From NCBI GenBank assembly GCA_018881555.1, contig JACAXG010000076.1:2366003-2430002 (forward strand): a DNA stretch of 64,000 nucleotides. The letters run 5' to 3'. Each line of letters starts with the position of its first letter. Position 1 is the first letter of the stretch. The DNA is from Amblyornis subalaris (taxonomy: Eukaryota; Chordata; Aves; Passeriformes; Ptilonorhynchidae). A model generated the notes under the pieces. That model made no database searches, had not been told where the DNA came from, and worked only from the letters and a program-made list of their open reading frames with translations. The translations under genes and the position numbers were made by a program. Positions 15,801 to 23,800 of this stretch are shown one piece after another.

Positions 15801-18800
15801 GCTGGCTTGCCAAGCCTCCCTAACCCTCCCACGCTCACCTTCAGCGAACTGAAGTTCCCCACACTCAGTGGCAGCTTTGCTCCTCAACCCCTTAAACATG
15901 AGGAATTAGAATGCCCTGCAGTGGCCGTTTGGTTCTCATCAAAGTTTGAAGATGAAAAAAGATAATTCTGGTCTAATTAAACTCCATTTTCTCAAACCAC
16001 TGTCTCAGCTAAAGGGACTTAGAATCTTTCCAGTGTCCAGAAGGTTTCCAGATGCTTGTGCACAGACTGAGAGTGATCCATGTCAGTACTCCCAGATTTA
16101 TTTGGGGAGTTGGATGACACTGAATGGAGAAACACCTTCCCTTACATCCTTCCCCTCTGTTTTCTGGAATTCAGACAAACAGTTGTAGGACCTCCCTCTG
16201 GAGCCCATCTGTGCCAGCCAGGCATCCACCACAGCCAGGAGCTGTGGGTTTCCAGGAACAAACCACCCAGAACAATTCCTGTGCAAGAAGAGGGGTTGTC
16301 TTGCAGTGTTTGTGTAGCTGCATCCACTTGTTTGGCTACCAAAATTCTCTTTTTGTGGCCAGAAGACAAAAAAAAAAGGAGGACTGCCTTTTCCTACATC
16401 ATCAAATGAAACAAAGCCCTGACCAGGACTCCAAATTATTTGTCATGCATGCTCTCAGTGATTTCTCCTTGAGGAAAAAAAAAACAAAGGATGAAGAATT
16501 TTCCTAGTTAAATACCAGCTTAGAAGTGGAGAATTCAAATATCCTTTAACAGCAAAGAGAGAATACACTTGCAGGTAAAACCTGCAGTGATGAAAGACTT
16601 TCAGTAAGAGTCTACTCAAGAATCAAATTCCTGTTCTTGACCCTTTCCACTCTTCACCACAAGCTCAGCCTTACTCAGATGAAAATGAAATCCAGGATAT
16701 GCACCCGAATTTGAAAGATGAAGGCACAAAATTATGTCAATTCATACATCAAATCCAAATCTAACATTTCAGAAAAACANCCTTACTCACTCACTTGAAG
16801 GCAGTTATGGAAACCTTATCAGGTAAGATTTACTTCAGAACAGAAGTGTTTTAATATAACAAACAAGCTTTCTTTTTAACAAATTAACCAGAAATTAGTC
16901 TAAAATAATAAAAAGTCCTCAAACCCTTTAATCTGCATAGTGAGATTTTATATAATAAAACCACAACTGCTTTGTAGCTGCTGAAGACTCACTGAAGGAC
17001 GTCCAATATCTTAAAACTAAAACACGACCCTGAGAGATGACAAGTAATGTGTTAAATTCAAGTGTTATTCAAAATTATAATCACATAGGAAACCTTCTTA
17101 AACCCCATCTCTCTGTGAATTAAAGAGGCTTATAAATTTCTAGGGATTGTGCAATGTTATTCCAGCAGTAATGGCTAACATGTGACAACGACTTGCAGGA
17201 GCCATTTCAAAAATCAAACTACATTTCCACGGGCCACAGTCCTGCAAAGACACACACGGACACAAATCCTGGAGAAAAAATTACTTTTTCCTGTTGTCTG
17301 TGGCATTTAACTTCAGTCGTATGTAATCTGAACAAGNCCAAATGCAAGCAGAAAAACTGGCAAAGGCAGCTACAGCCAGAGACCACAGCTCTGCCATGGG
17401 AAAAGCTGTTTCTTTTTAGCTTTTAGTCACAGGAAACCCAAATACTTTTACAACCTAAGTCTGTGTTGTCGAGAGCATAAANAGAATTGCCATCAAGCAA
17501 TCAACTGGTCCAAGAGGTTCAGACACAACCCCGAGTGCTGGAAGCCCAGCAGACACCACCCAGCAGCNCGAGGCCACAGAGCTTTCTCTGCAGCGTAGGA
17601 CCCGTGCCAGTCCCTTCCCAGGCAGCATTAGCTTTCCTTCGAAACAAAGTCACAACACCAAGAGTGCATCTCCACGCCTGCAATTCCCNTTTTATCACGG
17701 ATCGCTAAAAAGTTTCAGGAAATGTTACAAACAATTCCAGCAGCTGAGAAATATTTACATGAGGAAATGCCTGTTCTGTTAAGTTATCAATGTTCCACTG
17801 ACACCCTCCCCGAATTCCCACATTTTCAAACGTCATCTGATCCGTGGGGGGTTTTTGCCTCTTGTTGCCTGTAACAAAATACCTTCACTAACATTAAACA
17901 ATGTAAACCCACGATTTTCTTTTGCCCACGATCACCAAGATGAGGGGGACACTGGCAGAGCTGGAAATGTTTAAAAAGAAAAATAATTTAGAAAAATATT
18001 CCAGCAAGGATTAATATTTAATGGCAGGAATGGACCACTTTTCTTCGGCCTTGTCACCAAGTAAGCCAGTGCTAATCCATTAAGCATATTATGAGTTTGG
18101 AGAATTAGACTTAGATTAACAGGGCCACCTCATTTTCCAAAACAAGACTCTATACAGGTTTTTATTATATCTTTTGTTCTGGATAAAACAAACCCACTAG
18201 TATTCCATGCTATTTCTTCATAATGAAGCTACTCAAACTCAAGATNTGTCTAGTACATCCAGACAGATCTAGTTCAAAACAAAAAAGCAATTTTCAGTAG
18301 ATGCCAGGAAAGCACTGTACAAATATACTCCAAGAATATTTATTTTTCCACGTTTGACAGTAAAAAGTTTGTGACAATGTAAGCGAAAGAAGAACTCCTC
18401 TATCACCTACAAGCTGCTCTTTAATGTCACAGTACCCAAACTACACCTGCTCATTCAACATTTCTTTTCATAAAAGAAAAATGTTGCTTAACATAAATGG
18501 ATTATTTTTTAGATCATTTTGAAAGTCAAACCACAACCTGGCAGAAAGAAAAACAGAGCCCTAACTGAGCATACAAAGGGTGTGAAGGCCCCAGCATCCC
18601 TTGGCCAAGATGACCAGACAAGGGAGCACCTAAAGCCTTCCCAGCCTGGAGGGACTCGGGGCCTGCAGGCAGTGACATAAAGCTCTGTGGAACAAAGTCT
18701 GCTTAACTAAAGAAAGGATTTAAACATTTTGAGGCAGGCATTCTTCCCGAGCACCATCTGGGAGCGTTCACCATTAGGTTTGCTGATTCAGGGCATCTCA

Positions 18801-19139
18801 TACAGTCCCGTTATTCCTGTTTAAGGTACCAGGAAACACAGAATATTACCAGAGAACAGGCTGCCATATTATTGATATTTAAAACAAAGCCAAATTTAAT
18901 TATTCCTGGAACAGTAGAGGAGACAGAAAAAGCAAGAACAGAACCAAGAATGACTGCTTGATAGAGGTGATCTTACCTATTCCGTAGGCTTTAGCACAGA
19001 TCCATTGTAGATTAGCAGCTATTTTTGCTCTGGCTGAATCATAGAGCTCCAAAGGGACAATCTCAACTGCACTATCTGTCAGAGCATCCATTTTTCTTCT
19101 GGTACTATCTCCACCCGCACAAACATCAACATCCACCAT
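1..19139 (-). CDS. CAMSAP1: CAMSAP1, calmodulin-regulated spectrin-associated protein 1 (5' part, 11 coding exons, partial)
   Basis: CAMSAP1 binds and stabilises free microtubule minus ends in the cytoplasm. Spliced exons: 18977-19139, 9706-9968, 9356-9517, 8658-8738, 4333-4474, 3228-3367, 3032-3128, 2424-2601, 1711-1805, 1218-1302, 1-850, all minus strand. All junctions are GT-AG and phases agree, giving 2,256 nt, exactly 752 codons. The N-terminal block ends ARAKIAANLQWICAKAYG, a CAMSAP1 hallmark. The calponin-homology domain falls at about residues 217-335 (FPLLEDLM, FWWFENVKPDFVQ). After it comes the Ser/Pro-rich linker. The coiled coils and the microtubule-binding CKK domain lie beyond the left edge. 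The largest introns (9.0 kb after the first coding exon, 4.2 kb, 0.9 kb) hold only two CR1 fragments and A-rich tracts. Seen: exon sequences and splice sites. Known: family role. CAMSAP2 and CAMSAP3 are excluded by sequence. Confidence 0.97.
1218..1302 (-). CDS. CAMSAP1: CAMSAP1 coding exon 10
   Basis: 85 bp, residues 441-468 plus two bases. It reads HRHRSNSLTRMDGQPRGAV and ends PERKP. Acceptor TTCCAG|GCC, donor CAG|GTGAGG. RSNSLTR is a conserved basophilic phosphorylation-type motif in the family (inference for function). Confidence 0.95.
1711..1805 (-). CDS. CAMSAP1: CAMSAP1 coding exon 9
   Basis: 95 bp, residues 409-440 plus one base. It reads LGKGGSP, then AFSPSHPLLPLRQKQQKS, then LQGEDSP. 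Acceptor AATTAG|TGG, donor CCTG|GTGAGT. It matches the alternatively used AFSPSHP segment of mammalian CAMSAP1. Confidence 0.94.
2160..2325 (-). mobile_element. CR1 LINE 3' fragment (CAMSAP1 intron)
   Basis: The plus strand reads the reverse complement of a CR1 3' end: AGAATAGTTTGGGTTGGAAG, then GACAGGGACACCTTCCA. It is in the same orientation as CAMSAP1, 5'-truncated and without coding capacity. Confidence 0.88.
2424..2601 (-). CDS. CAMSAP1: CAMSAP1 coding exon 8
   Basis: 178 bp, residues 350-408 plus two bases. It includes QQKSSRPPVPISNATKRSF and ends LHPEEPDY. Acceptor GCCCAG|TCAAG, donor CCT|GTGAGT. The Pro/Ala-rich centre differs from mammals while both flanks are conserved. Confidence 0.95.
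3032..3128 (-). CDS. CAMSAP1: CAMSAP1 coding exon 7 (end of CH domain)
   Basis: 97 bp, residues 318-349 plus one base: PNVMVFIAELFWWFENVK and DFVQPRDIQEIKD. Acceptor TTTTAG|CCT, donor GATG|GTAAGT. The WWFE motif marks the last helix of the domain. Confidence 0.95.
3228..3367 (-). CDS. CAMSAP1: CAMSAP1 coding exon 6 (CH domain)
   Basis: 140 bp, residues 271-317. It completes the split Asp, then ICLKEVTSIADSLYN through EDMLYAPLVLK. Acceptor TCCAG|ATATC, donor AAG|GTAAGA. Middle of the calponin-homology domain. Confidence 0.96.
4333..4474 (-). CDS. CAMSAP1: CAMSAP1 coding exon 5 (start of CH domain)
   Basis: 142 bp, residues 224-270 plus one base. It reads VRYRRDHLSSRQ, then FPLLEDLMKDGSDGAALLAV, then IHYYCPEQMKLD. 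Acceptor CGGTAG|GTT, donor GATG|GTATGT. This is the first helix set of the calponin-homology domain. Confidence 0.96.
4689..4778 (-). mobile_element. CR1 LINE 3' fragment, very short
   Basis: About 90 bp containing ATGGTTTGGGTTGGAAGGGA and a degraded 'ccataggcaggga' block, in a CAMSAP1 intron. Decayed copy in sense orientation. Confidence 0.85.
8658..8738 (-). CDS. CAMSAP1: CAMSAP1 coding exon 4 (81 bp)
   Basis: 27 codons, residues 197-223: VNLKMREITEKEIKLK to the end HQK. Acceptor TTTTTAG|GTG, donor AAG|GTAAAA. It links the N-terminal conserved block to the calponin-homology domain. Both ends are phase 0, so skipping would keep the frame. Confidence 0.95.
9356..9517 (-). CDS. CAMSAP1: CAMSAP1 coding exon 3
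   Basis: 162 bp, residues 143-196, phase 0 at both ends. It encodes SSHMAMIDALMMAYTVEM through VFWINK. Acceptor TTTCAG|AGC, donor AAG|GTAAAA. This block is close to invariant among vertebrate CAMSAP1 proteins. Confidence 0.96.
9706..9968 (-). CDS. CAMSAP1: CAMSAP1 coding exon 2
   Basis: 263 bp, residues 55-142. It begins after TTGCAG and reads DNVPEELKDPFYIDQYEQ onward, the conserved N-terminal CAMSAP region including SSELYCRVCSLILKGDQ. It ends APIKM at an unusual donor, ATG|GTTAGC. The frame joins exactly to the next exon (SSHMAMID), so the boundary is secure. Confidence 0.95.
12295..12390. repeat. A/C-rich low-complexity tract
   Basis: Runs of CAAA- and ACAAAC-type simple sequence in the large CAMSAP1 intron. 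No coding or mobile-element signal. Confidence 0.6.
18977..19139 (-). CDS. CAMSAP1: CAMSAP1 first coding exon
   Basis: Residues 1-54 plus one base. It starts MVDVDV and ends AKAYGI. Donor is G|GTAAGA at 18976. The second half is nearly identical to human CAMSAP1, while the first 25 residues are diverged but keep the RKM motif. The ATG is preceded directly by a pyrimidine-rich tract ending TTTTAG, which looks like a 3' splice site. Read as continuous sequence, a TAG is the codon just before ATG, so 19139 is the first usable start in either model. Confidence 0.93.
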
Positions 19140-19777
19140 CTAAAACAAAAACAAAAGGCAGAGACTTTGACACGAGCCGACGATTCCAAAGCCACACAGG
19201 AGCGGGGCTGGCCAGGCTGCACACAACAGGCCCGACATCCTTCGGGATTTCCATCGGGAGGGCTGATGTAGCGATTCCAAACCCACTCGGAAATCAAAAG
19301 GCATCGGAGCCCGGNGCGAGCATCCCTTTTTGTCAAGGGCAGGGCCTGGCTCGGCGAGCCCCAGCCGAGGCAGCACAGAAGGGCGCAGCCCCGTCACCTG
19401 CCGAAGGGATAAAGGAAGGATGAGGCTCTCCCGAACAATGCGGGCAGGTACCGCCGCCCCCTCCCCGCCCGCGGGGCCGCGCCGGGGCAGGGGCAGAGCC
19501 GGGGCAGCACCTGCGGCTCCTTCCCCCGCCTCGCCCCCGAGAAGCAGCAGAGGCTCCGCGCCCGCACGCCCATGGCCGGGCCGAGCAGCGCCGGGGCCGG
19601 CGGCGCCCCCTCCCCGCATCCCCGCCCCACCCGGGCGGAGGAGGAGGCGGCGGCGGCGCGGGCGGAGGAGGCGGGGGGCGCAGCCCACCCGGCGCCGGCT
19701 CCGCGCAGGCCCCCGCCGAGCCCCCGCCACCGCCGCTCCCCCCCGCCCGCCGCGGCCTGCAGGCCCCGCCGCCTCAC

Positions 19778-19980
19778 CTTGCCGCGCTACCGCTGCCTCA
19801 TCCCCGGGGCGGGAAGGGGGCACGGCGGCGCCCGGAGCCCCGGCGGGGCGGGGAGGCTCGGCTCGGCGGGCCCGGCGCCGGTGCCGGTGCGGGAGGCACG
19901 GACGGAGCCGCCGCCGCCGCCGAGGGGCCGCGGCTGCCACAGCGCTCGGGGCCGCGCGCGCGCGCGCGCATGCGCCCGCC
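19778..19980 (-). other. CAMSAP1: Probable non-coding CAMSAP1 exon 1 (5' limit unknown)
   Basis: On the minus strand a strong donor, GGCAAG|GTGAGG, ends at 19778 inside the CpG island. The next strong acceptor downstream is TTTTAG|ATG at 19140, giving a 638-bp intron. Spliced together the leader reads CGC GGC AAG ATG with an in-frame TAG just upstream, so no extra protein is added. A four-codon upstream ORF (19801-19787) lies in the leader. The alternative is an unspliced leader continuous with 19139. The high-coordinate end is an estimate because the transcription start cannot be seen and there is an n gap at 19990. Confidence 0.55.
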
Positions 19981-19989
19981 TCCCGCCCC

Positions 19990-20019
19990 NNNNNNNNNNN
20001 NNNNNNNNNNNNNNNNNNN
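19990..20019. other. Assembly gap (30 n)
   Basis: Thirty consecutive n bases inside the GC-rich CAMSAP1 promoter. The true size is unknown; such gaps are typical of short-read drop-out in CpG islands. Confidence 0.98.
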
Positions 20020-20230
20020 CTGCTCCCGCCTCGCCCGGCCCGGGGCGCGCGCGCGCGCTCGGCGGGAAAAAGGGGAGAGGCGGGAGGGAGCGGCGAGGGA
20101 GGCGGGAGCGCCTGCGCGTGCGCGCGGCACGGCCGCCCGCCGCCCGCGCGCGCCAGGCAACCGTTGCCGTGGCGACCGCAACGGCCCGCGCGCGCGGGGA
20201 GCGCGGCCCCGCCCCTCATGGCCCCGCCGC

Positions 20231-20327
20231 CCTCACGGTCCCTCATGGACCCACAGCTCCTCACACACCCACAATTATCATGGGCCCACAGCCCCTCACG
20301 GACCCACAACCATCACGGTCCTCCCGC
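20231..20327. repeat. 18-bp minisatellite upstream of CAMSAP1
   Basis: About five imperfect units of 17-18 bp. Examples are CCTCATGGACCCACAGCT (20241), CCTCACACACCCACAATT (20259) and ATCATGGGCCCACAGCCC (20277), followed by two degraded units. It adjoins the CpG island. Confidence 0.75.
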
Positions 20328-20329
20328 CC

Positions 20330-21210
20330 TCTCAGCCCTGCCGCTGTCATCCCCTACCCCACCCTGAGGGGCAGGTGGTGACCTGGGCTGTGGCTGCCGA
20401 GCGAGCACCAGGGTCCAGCGCGTGGGAGTCATGACGGAGAAAGAGCCTCTTTGGTTAAAAATGGGGTGAACGAGTGCAACTTGAGCCGTGTCCCATTCCA
20501 TGTTGCCCAGTGACCTGTCAGGCAGGTCCTGGTCCTCCTAACCCGCAGCCCAGGGGACCTGTGGGGTCTGTGGGTGTTCAGGGAACCAGCCCGGGGTCTC
20601 GGAGGTTTGGGGAACTGGCTCCTGGGTAGGACTGCTGGAACTGGGGCTGCTGAGCCCCCCACCCCATCCCTATCCCAGCCTCACCCAAAGCCAGGTGGTG
20701 CCAGCGGTGTCACAACCCCTTGATATCTTCACCTGGCCTTCCCTTTGGATGCAGGGAAGCACAGAAATGCCAAAGAAACTTCGTCTCTAGACAAAAATCA
20801 TCAGCTGAGGAAACATTTAGGTGCATGACAGATGTACTAAATCAGGTGTTTTCTTAAGGGCAGGAAGGGTTTGAGATATCTCCCTTCTGCCAGCAAGGCT
20901 CAATAAAACTGGGTATCAGCAATACTTTTCTTCATGGTATTACAAATAATGTCCTTCAAGACTTGCTGAGTTACTCCCTGCTTACCATCAAAGGATGCCA
21001 AAGACNGTTTTCAGGCTGAAGCCTGACTTACACATCTTATGTGTTTCTTGGCAAAAAGAGAATTTCTTTCCCTGCTTTATGCCATGATCTGTAACAACAG
21101 CAAGAAATGTGTGACAGGTACAAGATGTGGTTGTGTTTTGCTGTTAGACGCTCTTGCCTCCCAGCCCTGTCCAGAGGCTGCTGTCCTGCTGCCCGCATGG
21201 CGAGCAGAGG
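20330..21210. other. Intergenic, no recognisable feature
   Basis: Moderately GC-rich sequence between the CAMSAP1 promoter and a CR1 copy. Reading frames are short and unlike any family I know. One n at 21006. Confidence 0.5.
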
Positions 21211-21740
21211 TCACAGAGTCACAGAATAGGATCACGGAATATCCTGAGCTGGAAGGGACCCACAGGGATCATGGAGTCCAACTCCTGGCCCTGCACAGAC
21301 ACCGCAACAATCCCACCCTGTGCCTGAGAGTGTTGTCCAAATGCTGCTGGAGCTCAGATGGCCTTGGGGAAGGGCCAAGGGAAGCCTGTTCAGTGCCCAC
21401 CACCCTCTGCGGGAAGAACTTTTTCCTGATATCCAACCTAACCCTCTCTGACACAGCTCCAGCCATTCCCTCGGGTCCTGTCCCTGGACACAGGGAGCAG
21501 AGATCGGAGCTGTCCCTCGGGAGGAAGTTGTTGACAGCACTGAGATCTCCTCTCAGTCTCCTCCAGGCTGAGCAAGCCAAGAGCTCTCAGTCGCTCCTCA
21601 CTCGGCTTCCCCTCCAGACCCTTCACCATCTTCGTAGCCTCCTTTGGATGCTCTCCAAAAGCTTTAGATCTTCTTTATATCGTGGTGCCCAAAACTCCGT
21701 GCAGTTTTGGGCACCGCTGTGCACCAGGCTCGTGATCAAA
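21211..21740 (-). mobile_element. CR1 LINE fragment, ~530 bp
   Basis: It begins with CACAGAATAGGATCACGGAA and 'gagctggaagggacccacagggatcatggag', a different CR1 subfamily from the other copies. It extends to 'ttttgggcaccgctgtgcacc'. The reverse-transcriptase 3' region is decayed. Confidence 0.85.
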
Positions 21741-21779
21741 ACCGGATCCTGCAGATTAACTCACTTGACAAGTGAGTTT

Positions 21780-22400
21780 TAGGGCTCGTCTGAAAAGTGA
21801 AGCTGCATGATTGAGCTTCGAGCCTTTAATGCCTGCGCCGGCCAGATGAATTATCTTCATATCCATCTACTGAAACCACGATTATAAGTTTAGCTGCACA
21901 ACAGCGATAGCAGACTGACCTTATTCTACCTAATTTTGTTATGATTCTCATAAATTATTTTTCTGCTGCATGTATCTGGTAGATTATATAAATATTTCAG
22001 AATCATTAAAGATTCATTTGGGTCTGTCTTAAGATTCAACACTTATTTCCCTGTGTCTTCTCAGAGTGCAAGGGGAGGGCATTCTTTGTTTGTGTCACCA
22101 GGAAATATGACCTGGTGTCCAAAGGTTATTCCAGCCTCTATCACTCTTCCATATTGCAGGATTGCGTGCAATTAAAATATCTTTGCAAACAACTTGCTGG
22201 TTGTTTTATAATCTCCGTCCGAAGGGTTCGGTTTTCAACACGGTGGTTACAGGCTGCCGTTTNGTGGCGTTATCATTAAAACAAGCTGCTCTTGTTTTTA
22301 GATTAAGCCTTAAGGCCCAATCCAAATCCCCTTATATTCGAGAAGAATGTTTTCATTTTCGTGGTGGATTGAGCATTAGATCCACTGCAGGAACAGAACG
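21780..22400. other. AT-rich candidate conserved non-coding element
   Basis: A sharp switch to AT-rich, repeat-free DNA with many ATTA/TAAT and GATTA cores and no reading frame. It resembles vertebrate enhancer-type conserved elements, but conservation cannot be judged from one sequence. Confidence 0.35.
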
Positions 22401-23585
22401 GCCCTCGGACTCTTAGAGCAGGTGACCTGTATTGAGGGTGAAGGTGTAACCGGGAGAAAACTGACCTACTTCTTCCTCTGACATATTTTTCCTTGAGTTA
22501 AAGAATGGATCCAGTTGTTAAACTTATCAGGAACAAAATATGTTCTAAGAAGGTGGTAGACAACCCCCACGAACCCAAGCCAGTATCACCTTGACCCTTG
22601 AAACTCTTGGAATAAATAAGAGGAAAAAGCATAAGGGAGAGTCGTAAGTAGATTGCTCTCCTCTCCCAGGCTTCTGCTGCACATAGGATCCTCGCCTTGG
22701 AATTACCTCTTGTTCTGTCCTTTCCCTCCTTTCTGCACCTCTTCCAGTCTGGTGTGGAATGTGCTGCCACTTCTTCCTCTGTGGTAATTCCCTGAAACGC
22801 TGGTGTTGAGGGTATTTGCATGTCCTTAAGTGGAAGCTGAAATTGATGTTTTGGGAAACTTTGTAGGTGATGATGAAGTGGTTTGTCAAGAACTCGGCAT
22901 CATCCCACACCAGCGTCCTCAAACTTGTCTGGGAGATAAAAAGCTGCACTTAAAGTGGGAGGGTCACCAGTGGATTGCTAAGTGTGTTTGCTTTTTCCCT
23001 GAGAAAATAAATNACTCTCTCGTATCCAGCAGCAACAAATTCATCTGTAATTTGTGTGCTGCTTCTTTCTTTCTGTGCTCCACTACTAAACATGCTCCAA
23101 GGCTTTTCTTCTGGAAAATGATAATACATTGCTTTNCTATATGAAATAATTTTCCTATTAGTCTCCTGGATTCCGCACGCACTGAGAGTGGGTGTACACA
23201 TGAACTGACACACACTGCACAACTTGTCTTCCAGCAGAGCTCTGAGATTAATTACTAGGAGGCAATTCCTTTGAGAAATCGCCATATTCAAACATGACAC
23301 CTATTGCAGGTAGCAGAGCTGAACCCTTGTGCTTGTTTTCTGCCATACTGTACGAAAGCCTGGTATTTTGGNTTCTTCCACTGTGTTTCAATTATCAGTA
23401 TTGAGAGACTATGTGTAGAATAAGAGTGTCAGTCCCCAGAATATCTGATGTCCCCAAGGACAGCAGATCTAAATTAATATTGTAAAAAAATGTATCTTCT
23501 TTAAAAATATAATCNTGCTGTGCCCTGGGATCGTACANAGTAGAGATAGTTCCCAGATACACAGAGGAAGCAAGAGTTTCCATTC
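22400..23585. other. Intergenic, no recognisable feature
   Basis: Ordinary mixed-composition sequence with five n bases. I see no splice-bounded frames, RNA gene or repeat. Confidence 0.5.
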
Positions 23586-23587
23586 CT

Positions 23588-23800
23588 GGAATTGCTTGGG
23601 TCAGAAAGGACCTTAAAGATCATCTTGTTCCAACCCCCTGCCATGGGCAGGGACACCTTCCACGGTCCCAGGTTGCTCCATGCCCCATCCCACCTGGCCT
23701 TGGACACTTCCAGGGATGGGCAGCCACAGCTTCTCCTCAGCAGCCAATACAGGCAGGTGGCTCTGTCTGGGANGAGGTTTTTTACCTTCAGTCTTGCCCA
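23588..23800 (-). mobile_element. CR1 LINE 3' fragment
   Basis: Contains TTGGGTCAGAAAGGACCTTA, 'ccaaccccctgccatgggcaggga' and 'ttggacacttccagggatggg', all CR1 3' landmarks in reverse complement. Confidence 0.87.

Larger units (their letters stand above)
19430..20225 (-). promoter_or_regulatory. CAMSAP1: CpG island promoter of CAMSAP1
   Basis: Very GC- and CpG-rich DNA lies immediately upstream of the first coding exon. It includes a (GC)n run at 19953-19969, an NRF1-like CGCGCATGCGCC at 19965-19976, a second near match at 20113-20124, and an RFX X-box-like GTTGCCGTGGCGAC at 20163-20176 (one base off consensus). No TATA box is visible. Long reading frames through it are products of GC richness, not genes. 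Confidence 0.85.

Noticed and set aside
19140..20367. Long reading frames (345 and 389 codons) on both strands
   Set aside because: They cross the CpG island and the n gap, are Arg/Ala/Pro/Gly-rich in every frame, and arise from absence of AT-rich stop codons. The minus one ends at the TAG that forms the acceptor before CAMSAP1.
21039..21782. 247-codon plus-strand frame
   Set aside because: It runs antisense through a CR1 fragment and is a repeat artefact.
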